A stretch of DNA of 64,000 nucleotides from Gordius sp. MW1 (Eukaryota > Nematomorpha > Gordioida > Gordea > Gordiidae). Shown here piece by piece: positions 46,801 to 57,565 of this stretch. The stretch lies in contig OZ038531.1 of assembly GCA_964036665.1 (NCBI GenBank), forward strand, positions 16,306,168 through 16,370,167, in the 5' to 3' direction. A program made the position numbers and the translations under genes. How positions within the stretch are numbered: position 1 is the first letter of the stretch; the number at the start of each line of letters is the position of its first letter. The notes under the pieces were generated by a model. That model ran no database searches. It was given only the letters and a program-made list of their open reading frames with translations, and was not told the origin of the DNA.

Positions 46801-48662
46801 TGAAAGAAAAAAGTATTATTGATTAATCATCTGCACTAAATAACAATTATATTAACCGTGGGGTGGGCGGGTAAAATGGAGGCATTAGGTTGGGTTGCGT
46901 TGGCGGCGTAGAGTTCGTTGAGTGTTAGCAATGGTATTCCGCTATCTCTTTCCCACGGCGCTTCTTCGTGCCTTAAATGAGATTCTCTGCGAAAAATTAA
47001 ATGGGCAAAAGGGAATTATAGCCTGGGCTGGTAAAAAGTTTATTCGTGAGTCTAAAAATGAATTACTTTTATATATAAGATTGTTCCCTTACAAAAAGGT
47101 ACATGAAAGCTATTTAGTAGAGCAATTTACGTGGCTCAATAGTAAATTTCTTTTTTAATGTCAAATCATTATTTTCGCTTATAAAATATGTTTATAAAAA
47201 ATGAAACCAACATTTAGCAGGGGCAAAAAAATACAGTTATTGAAATTTATAAATATTATTTTATAAATATAAAGGAATTTGATATAGGGTAGGGTAGCTC
47301 CCCCTCCCTAGCCTCACAATTTAACGTTATTTATGTAGGTAAGGAGGAAGGATTTAGATTTTACAATATGGTGTGATAAATTTAAAAAGAAACCGAGCAT
47401 TTAATTGAGAGCGTAAAAAAGAGTCGTGTGAAATCAAAGTTTCAAAAATTCAGGCACAATATTAAACCAAATTTTCAAAACAGAGGATTAATTTTAATGT
47501 GAATGTCCATTTAAATATTTTTTTTAATTGCAAGTGATAAATTTAATTTGTAACGCGATATAAGTAAAAGTTTTAAATCAAAGTTAATAGTAAAAATGTT
47601 CAAAATTAACAATCCTTTAAGGTCTACCATGAGCCGAGCCATTATCTTTTAAATTCATGAATAAGCTATATTTTTTTAAATAGTTTTTTAAACATTACTA
47701 TAGCTATTTATTCGCACATTTGCAAAAAATTATGAGCTTAGCACGGAACTTAACTATATATTGTTTTGACCTATAATAAAAATAATGATTTTGCTTTAAA
47801 GCTCAGCATTTATATAAATTGAAAAAATGAGACCCCTTTTTTACACAAAATTCAAAGTTTAAATTCTAAATAGTTGATAAATAATATCGATTAAAAGTTC
47901 CACTCCAATCCCCTCGTGTTCTTGACTATGACAATGGAAAGCTTATCCATGATATTTTATATGTTGCACTTGAAACTAAAGCAATTTTTCAATTTGGTAA
48001 CTAAAATCGCGAACAAATTTTTTTTTGCCTTTTACGATAAAATGATCGTTACTTTATCTGAATGGGGAATAGGCAAAATGGGTTCAGGCTTTTTTAATAT
48101 ACACTTTAAAAATATATAAAAGCATTTTTCGATTTTGTAACTATAGATAGGTAGATTTTATTTTAAATTTACAATTAAATCATTGTTAATTTCTTATGTA
48201 AGATAATAAATAGTAAATATACGATATATAAAAAATGTTATAAAAACGGTTCCGTTAAAAATATTTTAAAAATTGAGCATTTTAAGGCATTTTCCAAGTA
48301 TTCAAACCCTAAAACGTTTTATATAGAATTTAATAAGTATTAATCACAACATATTCACAGCAAATTATTAAACTAAATCACAAAACATTTTATGTCGATA
48401 TTTATATGTACTTGTCGTCACGGGACGAGGTCAAATGCCTCGAAAGTTCGTTCGGGTCACGTGAGTCGGGGATTAGATGATTGGCTAAATCGCGACCAAA
48501 CGATTTTGACGAACCAATCGCATCCTCGCGGTGAACGCTAAAATACGGCACGTTATGATATCGTTCGCATCTTTCTGCTTTGCCCCGAAACGAGCCATAT
48601 CCATTTTTTACGACATCGGGTTCGTGATTTTGGAAAAGACTGGAATTCTTGTTTAAAACGAG
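37577..48662 (-). CDS. SUCO: SUN domain-containing protein, SUCO/Opt/SLP1 family
   Basis: Eleven exons on the minus strand, all with AG/GT borders and compatible phases: 48662-48412, 46941-46857, 46217-45974, 45570-45222, 44050-43943, 43220-43115, 42355-41953, 41198-40393, 39619-39372, 38797-38602 and 37894-37577. They total 3114 nt, 1037 residues plus stop, without the N-terminal signal-peptide exon. Approximate order in the deduced protein: PSFNEWKQ (third exon), SUN domain at residues 268-410 ([12 protein letters not shown] to YGTSMIEEY), conserved coiled segment at 705-784 ([20 protein letters not shown], then [15 protein letters not shown]), one membrane helix near 803-827, then a basic tail. 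SUCO proteins are ER or nuclear-envelope membrane glycoproteins involved in folding and stability of other membrane proteins. Splice sites were read by eye, so small border errors are possible. Confidence 0.9.
38602..38797 (-). CDS. SUCO: SUCO-like exon: cytosolic region
   Basis: Between acceptor TTGTCTAG and donor AAG|GTAAAT. Encodes [16 protein letters not shown] to SFTLARPK, an acidic and then Ser-rich stretch after the membrane helix. Confidence 0.8.
39372..39619 (-). CDS. SUCO: SUCO-like exon: transmembrane segment
   Basis: Acceptor CTGTAG, donor CTAG|GTTAGT. Contains one strongly hydrophobic helix ([19 protein letters not shown]) followed by positive residues, as in SUCO family members that end with a single C-proximal helix. 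Confidence 0.85.
40393..41198 (-). CDS. SUCO: SUCO-like exon: linker and conserved coiled segment
   Basis: 806 nt. It starts inside [14 protein letters not shown], a segment conserved after the SUN domain. A low-complexity luminal region with NxS/T sites follows, and it ends with the family signature [17 protein letters not shown] and a helical stretch. Confidence 0.88.
41953..42355 (-). CDS. SUCO: SUCO-like exon: end of SUN domain
   Basis: [20 protein letters not shown] and YGTSMIEEY close the SUN domain; an Ala/Asp-rich linker follows to SAKG. Acceptor TACAG, donor AAAG|GTAGAG. Confidence 0.9.
42380..42577. mobile_element. hAT-type MITE in a SUCO-like intron
   Basis: 198 bp. Ends TGGTGTTGTAAAAAC and TAGTGTTGTAAAAAC (complement) flank GGTCGACC motifs on both sides. 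8-bp flanks ATATACAA (42372-42379) and ATATACCT (42578-42585) look like a diverged target duplication. Confidence 0.7.
42686..42866. mobile_element. Decayed MITE of the CATGGGCGTAGCC family
   Basis: The internal CAGCATTGAAATTAG, G-run and CAATAATGATTTAGG match the MITE at 51084. The right end is GGCTACGCCCAT. The left end is eroded, so borders are approximate. Confidence 0.6.
43115..43220 (-). CDS. SUCO: SUCO-like exon: SUN domain
   Basis: Encodes [15 protein letters not shown] and [15 protein letters not shown], between acceptor ATGCAG and donor AAG|GTATAG. Confidence 0.9.
43943..44050 (-). CDS. SUCO: SUCO-like exon: SUN domain core
   Basis: Encodes [20 protein letters not shown] and [16 protein letters not shown]. 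Acceptor TTTAG, donor ATAG|GTAATA. Confidence 0.9.
45030..45190. repeat. TIR relic related to the 1293-3641 transposon
   Basis: CATAACTTAAAAAGTATTGG, CCCAAAATGGCTAAAACTTT and a GGTCGAAAATCGTC block parallel 3490-3610 in the right arm of that element. It lies in an intron of the SUCO-like gene. Weak, gapped similarity. Confidence 0.45.
45222..45570 (-). CDS. SUCO: SUCO-like exon: start of SUN domain
   Basis: A Gly/Pro/Gln-rich stretch, then [19 protein letters not shown] and [11 protein letters not shown], the opening strand region of SUCO-type SUN domains. Acceptor CTTTAG, donor TTTG|GTAAGT splits the Trp codon. Confidence 0.9.
45974..46217 (-). CDS. SUCO: SUCO-like exon: PSFNEWK segment
   Basis: [15 protein letters not shown] opens the exon after acceptor [18 protein letters not shown] near the end matches the PSF-EWK motif that precedes the SUN domain in this family. 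The donor AGG|GTTCGT is non-consensus, but joining it to 45570 keeps the frame. Confidence 0.75.
46288..46419. mobile_element. MITE of the CATGGGCGTAGCC family
   Basis: 132 bp from CATGGGCGTAGCCC to GGCTCCGGCCATG, with 8-bp flanks TTTGCGTC (46280-46287) and TTTGCGGC (46420-46427). The 8-bp duplication points to hAT-type mobilisation. Confidence 0.75.
46690..46712. repeat. (ATGT)n microsatellite
   Basis: Short ATGT tract followed by GCCATTGAGG in a SUCO-like intron; possibly a LINE tail like that at 21653, not established. Confidence 0.4.
46857..46941 (-). CDS. SUCO: SUCO-like exon, N-terminal luminal (tentative)
   Basis: 85 nt encoding [20 protein letters not shown] then SILPAHPT, with an N-glycosylation site. 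Phase 2 in, phase 0 out, agreeing with both neighbours. The donor ACG|GTTAAT is weak. Confidence 0.5.
48412..48662 (-). CDS. SUCO: SUCO-like upstream exon (tentative)
   Basis: 251 nt behind a good pyrimidine-rich acceptor (TTTTGCTTTGGCAG). Encodes [18 protein letters not shown] to [11 protein letters not shown]. No recognisable domain. A GT donor at 48411 (CAA|GTACAT) gives a phase that fits 46941. It could also belong to another transcript. Confidence 0.45.
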
Positions 48663-48679
48663 CTGCCAAAGCAAAACAA

Positions 48680-49990
48680 CATAAAATTATATGATACAGA
48701 TAGAAAGAGCCAGCTTCCCAACGTTTAATTAAAAAAAAGGTAAAATATTATGACTAAAAACATTATCAAACTATTTCCCCCCTCCCATTAAACTCAAATC
48801 TGGCTACGCCTCTGGAACTGGATGGATATTTTGATAATATTGAGCTGATAAGGAATTGGGTATCAACGAACTTTGCACGCGACTGGAATTTTTATTATAT
48901 TGTATAAAACTTAAAAAGTGATATTCGGAGTAGGAGAAAGGTACTTAAGAGATCAATAAAAAAATCGCTACGCAGGAGAAGTCGTATGCGGTAAAATGAT
49001 AATAAAGCAAAAACCTAGACGAACGATGAACCCAAAATCAAATTTGAAACTAGTTTAAGTCGAATTTAAGCCTAATAACAAAATGATATGTATAAATTCT
49101 GCTCTTTTAAATACTTGTGTTTGATCAAGAAACCTGATTTTAAAACTTTTTTATATGAGCTCGGCACCGAAAAATGAAATTCCAAGCCTTATAAAGTTGA
49201 CAAACCTCGAAACAATCGCGCTTAAAGGTTAAAAAGGCGATTTTAAACGAGATTTAAAACTACTTACAACTGGCCATTAGAGTTATTAAGCATGTTTTGG
49301 CAAACCTATAACAAAAATATTTTAAATGCCCAATTTAAAAATATAGCTACGCCCCATTATTAGGGGCCACTTTAGTTTGGGATTGAAAGAGAATTGTAAC
49401 ACAATTTTTTTGAATGCGCAAAGGCGCACGTTTATTTGACTTTATTGCCGGTTTAAGGGCGGAAGGTGCCAACAAAATGTCGTTTTTGACACATCAACAC
49501 GCATAAAAGATATTTACAAATCCATCCAGACAGGCAACTATTATAGCAACACAAGTTAATGATGAATTTATGAAATAACAATGACATTCGTTAAAATTAT
49601 AAAATCGAAACGTCTAAGCTAAGTACACGATTATATTATATCAAAATTAAGGCCTTTTTCTTTTCTTACCAGATTTAAAAATTATCCAATATATTTTTAA
49701 GTGATCCTAGTATTTTTTCTCGCGTTAAATCCATTGTTGGGATAACAATGATTAGGGGCTGAAAGATAATTTTTCGATATTTAAAACAATATCTTTTAGT
49801 ATAAAAATTAGATGTGCGGACACTTCTTTTTCCCTCCCTGACCTTTTATATTATATGCCAAAAGGTGCAGATGTCCATACCATTTATACGTTATACAACA
49901 TACAACAAAATAATTGACGTATATGGAATTTCTGCTAATGATGGGAACGGCCATATAACAATATAGGAAATAGTGACAATTATATCAATA
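48680..49990. other. Gene-free A+T-rich stretch
   Basis: Upstream of the last supported SUCO-like exon. A truncated MITE end (CTGGCTACGCCTC) lies near 48802. No signal-peptide exon was recognised. Confidence 0.45.
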
Positions 49991-49994
49991 AGGC

Positions 49995-50143
49995 CATGGC
50001 GTAGCTAGGTTTTGGATTAGGGAGGGGGCGAAAATTTTAAAGTTCAATTAGGGGGGGGGGGGGGGGGGAAGCAAAACATATTTACATTTAAATTTTTTTC
50101 ATTTAGGAAGGGGGGACGCCACCCCCCCTTGGCTAAGCCCATG
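49995..50143. mobile_element. MITE of the CATGGGCGTAGCC family (nested pair, older)
   Basis: 149 bp from CATGGCGTAGCTAGG to GGCTAAGCCCATG with a long G-run. Left flank AATAAGGC (49987-49994). The right flank becomes TATAAGGC once the adjacent 50150-50814 element and its duplication are removed. Confidence 0.78.
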
Positions 50144-50149
50144 TATAAG

Positions 50150-50814
50150 TAGAGCCCTGCAAAATGAAATTTCCGACCCGAGCCCGACTTCTCAATTTTT
50201 ATTTTGCCCGAACCCGGCCCGAGCCCGACGCGATTTTCAAAATAAAATTTTTAAAAAATTATATTATCGAAACCTTTTTCACTATCTAAATATAAAATGC
50301 ATTAGTTTGTTATTACTCTTAATTTACAACTAAGATAAATTTGAAACAAAAAGTCCGTTTTCACTCGTTAGAGTTTATCAAGCTAATCATTTAAAGCTAA
50401 AAATTTAACTTTATAAAATATAATTTTAACAGTTTTAAATAAAAAAAACTTTTGTAAATAGTTACTTTCTTATTTCTAAAGTTGTAACAGCTACTATGAA
50501 CCTATATAAGTACTATAATAAGATTTGCAATTCAAGTCTGTTATATTATGATAATAAACAAGGGGAAAAAGCTTAAGTTTAGAAGCTCTGTGCGAAGATA
50601 ATTATTTAATATTGAATTGAGTTTATTTAAGTCCTATTTTATAAAAGATTAACTTGCTTTAGTTCAATTCGGGCCGAGCTCGGGCCTCGAATCGGGCCGC
50701 CGCATTATGCCCGACCCGAGCCCAAGACCCAATTATTTTATAAAATTCTGCCCGAGCCCGGCCCAAAACCCGATCGAACCGGGTCGGGCTTCGGGCGGCC
50801 CGTGCAGGGCTCTA
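50150..50814. mobile_element. hAT-type MITE, TAGAGCCCTGCA ends
   Basis: 665 bp. Ends TAGAGCCCTGCA inward on both strands, with subterminal CCCGAGCCCG / CGGGCTCGGG repeats. A perfect 8-bp duplication TGTATAAG lies at 50142-50149 and 50815-50822. No coding frame. Confidence 0.88.
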
Positions 50815-51083
50815 TGTATAAGGCACATACCTGAAAATGGAAGGGGGAAAGGCATAAATAAAAGGGTGGAAGAATGAATACCAGCGATCAGGGGGAGACG
50901 GAATAAGTAGTAAAAATTATTTTATGTTAAACAAAATTACTTTACCCAAGTGACTACACCCATACAAAGACCTCTTATTTGTACGTTAAACATAATGAAC
51001 GAAAAATGGTAAACATGCCTTTGCTATTAAATTATATATTGTTGCGATGGGGCCTTATTGGCTACGCAACAAAAAAGTATGGC

Positions 51084-51252
51084 CAAGGGCATAGCCAGCA
51101 TTGGGGATAAGGGGGGGGGGGGGCAATAATGATTTAAGGAAGGGCAAAAGATTTTTTTTTGCAACTTTAACCACAACTTTAATAAATTTCAACAAATTTT
51201 TGAATTTAAAGGGGGGCAGCCGCCCCTCCCTACCCCCCTGGCTAGACTCATG
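51084..51252. mobile_element. MITE of the CATGGGCGTAGCC family
   Basis: 169 bp from CAAGGGCATAGCCAG to CTGGCTAGACTCATG; flanks AGTATGGC (51076-51083) and ACTATGGC (51253-51260). Confidence 0.78.
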
Positions 51253-51667
51253 ACTATGGCCTTATGTTTCGCAATAATAAAACAACGATTTAGGCTCGTA
51301 GTAATATTTAGTAAAGCAATTATTACTTACATGAAGCTTGGAAATTTTTTTATTAAATAAGGAATAACTTCTTGACACGTATGAAAAAAAAACTGACTGA
51401 ATGATGAAAAAATAGACCCAATATTATGTTATTACAAACAAGAGTTGTAGTTGACTGGTCAGAATGAGACTATTCAATTTAAACACACAAAACGAAGTTT
51501 TAAAACCTATACGCAACAAATGATATAAATATTTTAGATAAGTGGCCTATTCCAGCAAAACTAGAATTATTTAAAAATGCTTAATAAATTTCTGGCTAGA
51601 TTAGATGCTAATACAACTGGAAACCATAATTACTAAAAGGCATTAAGTAATGAAACAAAACTTAAGG

Positions 51668-51838
51668 CATGGGCAAACCCAGGATTAATTTAGAGGGGTC
51701 CAGTATGATATAGGGATGGGCAAAATGGTAATTTTTTGAATTTATATTCATAATTATATTAATTTTAAAAGAGTTTTGGATTAGAGGGGGGCAGTTGCCC
51801 CTAACTGCCTCCCCCAGCTATGCCCGTGGCTTCAGGTA
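51668..51838. mobile_element. MITE of the CATGGGCGTAGCC family
   Basis: 171 bp from CATGGGCAAACCCAGG to CAGCTATGCCCGTG. The flanks ACTTAAGG and GCTTCAGG agree at 6 of 8 positions. Confidence 0.65.
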
Positions 51839-51849
51839 ATAGATACAAA

Positions 51850-54700
51850 AATAGATGTGAAATTGCACCTAAATTTGTGAGATTTCAATATTTTAGCTGA
51901 ACATTAGTAATAAAATTTGAGTTTAATTTGTATTTGAGCATGCGAGGGCCAGATAGATTATATTTAGGCTTATTTGTAGGTCATTGATCCGCTTAAATTT
52001 ACTGATTGCCTACCCCATTAAGCGCTTAATTTAGACCTAAATTTGTGTAGGAACAACGTTTTTACTTATAAAAAATTAATTACTCCAACCATGGACATAA
52101 AAATTTTGTGGGGAGAATTTAGAACATTTTTAAAGTTATTACTACTATATAGAGTAATGTTAATTGAATAAATTTAAGAATAGAAGTATTTAAATTTATA
52201 AATTTCAAACATCAATGTTTAAAAAAGATTATCCCAGAAAAAGTTTAGTGCACCTTATTTTCAATTCACAAGTAGTACCCAGTGAACTTAACTTATTAGT
52301 TCTTTTTATTATTTGCTTGCCCATAAATTTTAAGTTATTATTTAACCACATTTTTGTTTAATTTCATGTGGAATATATATAAATGAGAATATAAGTGAAG
52401 CGCTATTTTTTAAGAAAATTATATTAAAAAAATGCACTTTATTTTTTTAAAACTTATTGAAATAAGAAGAGGCAACAAATCACTGGGCATTTGGTGATAC
52501 ACATGGCTACTATCCTATAAATGCCAGTAGGCAAAGAAATCCATTCCTACCATATATAAATAAGCATTCAATGTTTAAAATTAAAATGATATGAACCTTT
52601 TTCAAATTTACCAACTATTAGCTAAATATATTCTTAAGTTTTCTAAACTATGAGATAGTTTTGTTTGACCTATCTCATAAATTATTTAGTTAATAAAGAT
52701 AATTTTTGACTGAATTAATTATTATAAAAAGCAAATATGGAATTACATATAATACAAAAAGTTTAAGAAATCCATTTTATTTGATTTTGACGCAAAAATA
52801 AACAAGCATGGTATAAAGAAATGAAATCAATTACTTTTTTGTTTCTTTGATATGGTTTTGATTTCAGCTTATAATTGTGAATTTGTGCCAATGTAATCCA
52901 ACTCAAAATAATTATCAGGATAACAATATACCTAAAAAATTACATACAGATAATTTCAATTAATAATTACATTTGGTATATCACACGAGATTGACAGGAA
53001 CAAGTCATTGTCTTAATCAAAATTTTTATTATTTTTTTGAAATATTGTATCCTAGGTTTTAAACAACCCATAAAAACAAATTAACATGGGTTTAAAATGA
53101 TGATGATATGGAGCAAAGCATTTTAATACAAAAACAGCTGTGATAGTTGAAATATTTAAGCCTTTATATGAAACTAGCTAATTATGGTATTTACATGTTA
53201 AAAAATCATAAATATTCATACAACAGACTGGTAAACAGCCTATTTTTATATTAAAGCTATTAAGTAACTTAGGACTACATTTTAGGTGAGGAAGGCCGAT
53301 ATTTAAAGGAATAATAATTATTTTTAGTTGACATATTATTTCCTGAATATTAAGAAACAACTTGCACAATTTAATATAATTTCATATGTAGTCAAACTGT
53401 GATAACGTGAAATAAATACAATATTTTTACTTTGAAGGCTATATTATATAGAAAATGAATTTTAGTGATAACATAATATCTCCTCAATTGTGTGGATGAA
53501 CTTGAAATTTACATTGTAGCCTGTGTAGCATATATGTATGCTGATAAGATATTAATTTTTATTGATCTTCCTACTTTTCCTATTTTGTGTTAATCTTTGT
53601 CAAATCATCATCCTCCTCCTTCTATTTGTGAAAATCATTGTTAAGCCATAAAAGATAGGCTATTTTTGTAACACGCGCATACTGTCATAAAATGTTATTT
53701 ATAATACACGCAAGATGTAGAAACGCGTAATCTTTTTTACTGTTATTATTGTGAGTCATTGTTTTAAAAGAAAATCGTGATTATAAAAAAGATCATCTTT
53801 GGGATTATTGGAATATCGTATCAATATCATATCGAAAATTATATCAAAGAATTATATCAAAGAAATTATTATTTTTATTGTGGGATAAAATAAAAGGATA
53901 TATATATATTTAAAATTGGGTGGTAGAATATAACAAGATTTAAAATAGCCTGTTAATATTATTCCGCTATTTTATTGTATTGTTAATACGCATACAAAAT
54001 GTTTTATGCCATGAGAAGATATAATATCAAGAACATCATTAATTGTAAGGATAAGAATTGCAAAATAAAAAACATTTGTAATAACTCTTACTATAAAACA
54101 TTAACTAAAATTAAGTAATAAAAAGTTAAAAGAAGAAAAAGAGTAATCCGTTATGGGGAAAAAAGGTTATTCTATTATTTATTTGCTTACAATTTTAATT
54201 CTCAAGCTATAATAGTTCTCGAAAATGAAGTTAAGTTCTTTAGGTACAAAAGAAGTATCATGCATCAAAAAATTTCAAAAACGCCGGAGATGATTCACGA
54301 AGAAAAATTATAGTTAAAAATCGGACAAGAAAGATTTTTACTAGTATGCGCATACTAACACCAACTGCGCTTGCAATCGGTATCACAAACGCATTAGGTT
54401 GGTGTAATGAATTCACCCACAAAAATAAGATAAAACATTGATAAGATCATCTCAAAAATCATATTAAAACAATAGAAATAAACAGAATAAAAATATTTTC
54501 CTTAAAATTCTCATTTATTGTAGAAAAATTATGTGACTTTATACGAATAATAATTAATGTGTGAGTAAATGTATATTTCAAATTAAACCTATTTAAGCCA
54601 TTTAAATTCAAATGTTTACAAAAATTGGTGTGCATCCTCAATTGCACGCTATCGAACCATTTTGGTCTTCAATTAATTTGTTGACTGAGGTTGTGACGTT
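51850..54700. other. Gene-free A+T-rich stretch
   Basis: No coding frame with recognisable homology, no transposon ends noted. Short open frames on the minus strand near 53178-53369 and 54459-54647 have no domain or splice support. Confidence 0.5.
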
Positions 54701-55710
54701 CTCTAATTTATTTACCATGTTTTTGTTGAAAGTTACAATAATTTCAGCGTTGTTGGCGTTGTTAGGGTGTTTCTAGTTGCTTCTTGATGACGTTAAACAA
54801 GGAAGCGGGTAATATAGATCACCGTTTCTACAGTGAATTTATCTGAATAAGGGCGGGCTTAGGGTGTATATTCCTTTATTGCTTTTTATGTTTGAAATAA
54901 AAAATAGGATTAATGAATGCTTGAAAGTTTTTTGACCTTTTGTATGTCGTTAGCTGGTTTTTTACAAAAGGTAGCGGAATTGATCAATCAAGATCATTAC
55001 ACAGCTTTCTCAATTTTCCGACTCCTATGTTCCGGGTTTTCAAATTTTAAGCTTACACACGACGCGCGCACGTTTGGAGGTAAGGATGACAAATATAAAT
55101 ATAAACCGAATAAAAAATTACATTAAGTAGTATCGATCTATAGGTATCTTTAATTGATGTCTGAGGAAAAAGTAGGTGGAATAATTATTTTCGAATAACT
55201 TATTATAAATATTTAAAACAATTGATGGCTTATTTATCAAACGTAACCATAAAGCAACGACGGAAATAAAATTAATAAGACAAAATGGCAGAATATATGA
55301 ATTCCTCTCTAATAGTGGGAAGATCGTATCCAAATGTGATGTGGCATAAAGGCTCAAGGCATAAATCCTATTTAAGTAATAAATTAATTTGCCAAAAAGC
55401 TGTCTGGGCGCATACATTTTATATAGAAGAGTTTGATTAAGCATATTTTTACACGCTCATAATTTTTGGTTATTAGCATTTCCCAGAAATATTTTATATA
55501 TGAAATTACAAAATAATTGGAAAAATGAAATTTGTAGATATAATATAAAAATATTTTCCTAAAAATTGATCTTTTTCTAAATAAAAACACGAACTATCTA
55601 TGACAAATATATACAATATGAAGCACAAATACCCTCAATCCCATATCTTGGCGCAAATTATTTCATCAGTTAAATTAATTAGACTGTTTAATTACCGATT
55701 AATTTGCAAG

Positions 55711-55896
55711 TTATTGACATTTTAAAAGCCAAAATCGCTGTTTTTAGCAATTTTGACAGGAAATATTTCAAAAACTTGACATCTAAGGAAAAAACTAAAA
55801 ATATAATTGTGTTCACCGTAAAAACTCTACAGAATTTGAACAATGTGCCGGTTGATTTTATATGCCCATTATTTGATCAGAGCTATTGGCTAAAAA
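55711..55896 (+). other. Possible orphan exon (unrecognised)
   Basis: 186 nt between a possible acceptor (TTAATTTGCAAG) and a consensus donor (AAAAA|GTAAGT), open in one phase, with phase-1 borders at both ends. Encodes IDILKAKIAVFSNF to DFICPLFDQSYWLK. I do not recognise it; it may be chance. Confidence 0.25.
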
Positions 55897-56814
55897 GTAA
55901 GTCGACAATAATTTTTCTTTTCACAGTACGTATAATTACTCAAACTCATAATAAAAAATGTCATTCTTATTTTTTGAAAATAGCCGTTATGTTTATAAAG
56001 ATGTCGTATACATTACTTCATATTTGGATTTAATAAATTTTGAAGAAATATAAATTTATTTGCCTTATTATAAAAATATTAGAATTTTAATCCATTATTC
56101 GTTTAAAAATAATAGTTTATAATGATGAGTGTCGTAAAATTAAATTAATTAATCAATCTTACTTTCTACCCTATTAAAGCAGCTTAAAGTTTGTTTACTT
56201 AAATTTTACATGACAATTGGTACATTATTTTTCCATAATGTAGTTGATTTATATATCTCCTCAAGGTCGTTTCTGAATGTATTTTCTAAATATCAACACA
56301 AATTCTATTTACTAAAAGTTAGAAGCGAGCATCAGTGGCTAGCTAAAAAGTAAAAAGAGGAGGTAATTGTTTTTTGACAATATCAAAAATTGTCAAAATT
56401 ATGTAATTAATATTTAAATTGATTATAATATTGAACAAAATTAGCATAAGAGCAATAAATTACATAAATTTAATATTAAAAAGGGAAGTTATAAATTGAT
56501 TATTATGGGCCAACAGCATTAAGGTTTTATGTTAGCTGTTTATCGACCTGACTCGCTACTCTCAATAAAATAAAAACTATGCGATGAAAATATTAAGTAA
56601 TGTGTTATTATTGTCTAATGGAATGGACTAAATGACGATCGTGCATATTTTACACAATTGTAAAAATAAAAAATGAATACTTTTTTTTGTGAAGAACATG
56701 ACATACTCGTGTAAAATTCAGGTTAAAAAAGTCGTATGCACTTAACTGTGATTGTCGTAAATTTATTGTTAATATAATTAGACAAAAAGCTATATATTTA
56801 TATTAACAAGAACA

Positions 56815-56965
56815 AAATATTAATTTAATTTAAAAAAAAAATTTTTGTCCTCTCCTGGGCTTGACTCGAACCTGCGAGTCAGAAAGTTGAAAGCCGGTGA
56901 AAATATTGGTGGACGGACGGACGAACAACAAAAAGCGAGCTCATAAATTGCATAGCAATTAATAT
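56815..56965 (-). repeat. tRNA-derived SINE fragment
   Basis: On the minus strand: TTAATTGCTATGCAATTTAT, GTCCGTCCGTCC, then a T-arm-like GCAGGTTCGAGTCAAGCC (B box GGTTCGAGTC), then an A+T-rich tail. The head matches 31616-31672. Confidence 0.6.
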
Positions 56966-57565
56966 ATGCGGATAGATCATCCAGGGCGGAGGGTGAGAAT
57001 TTATGAAACTTAAAGAAGAGCTACAATAACCGAATGACAGTTTCCCTCGGTCACGTTTACAAAACGATACCGAATTAAACGTAATATATATTTTGATGAT
57101 TAATATTACATTAAAGATTAGCAAAATCCTCTATTTTCTAGAAGCGTCAATCGATTACATATATTAATATAATTAATTTAGACATTAATGCCTTCAAAAT
57201 GTTTTTATTGATTATTATTATGTCAAATTGATTTTGCACTACATTATTTACGTGAGTCATAGTAAATAAAATTACGGTATTTAATCATAATTTAGAGGAG
57301 ACATATATCGTGATTAAATTTTATTGAATAAATATTTTGCATTAGGTATTAAGTTAATAAAAATTAATTAACAATTGGGTTAAGACAAGTTAATGGGTAT
57401 CATTTTATATATCCAATATATATGTCATACTAGTCACAAAGGATTAATTAAATTAAGTCAATTCAGCCTGATTTTTAGATATCTATTCTTACTTTTATTA
57501 CAATATCAAACAAAATATAATTGGGATCGTATAAGAATAGATAGCCTATTCAGTAGCTATAATTA

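Noticed and set aside
46922-47158. Plus-strand 78-codon frame
   Set aside because: Its start overlaps the antisense of a SUCO-like exon and no domain is recognisable; likely a shadow.
54717-54776. Signal-peptide-like micro-ORF (MFLLKVTIISALLALLG)
   Set aside because: Nineteen codons on the plus strand, opposite to the SUCO-like gene, with no supported downstream exon.
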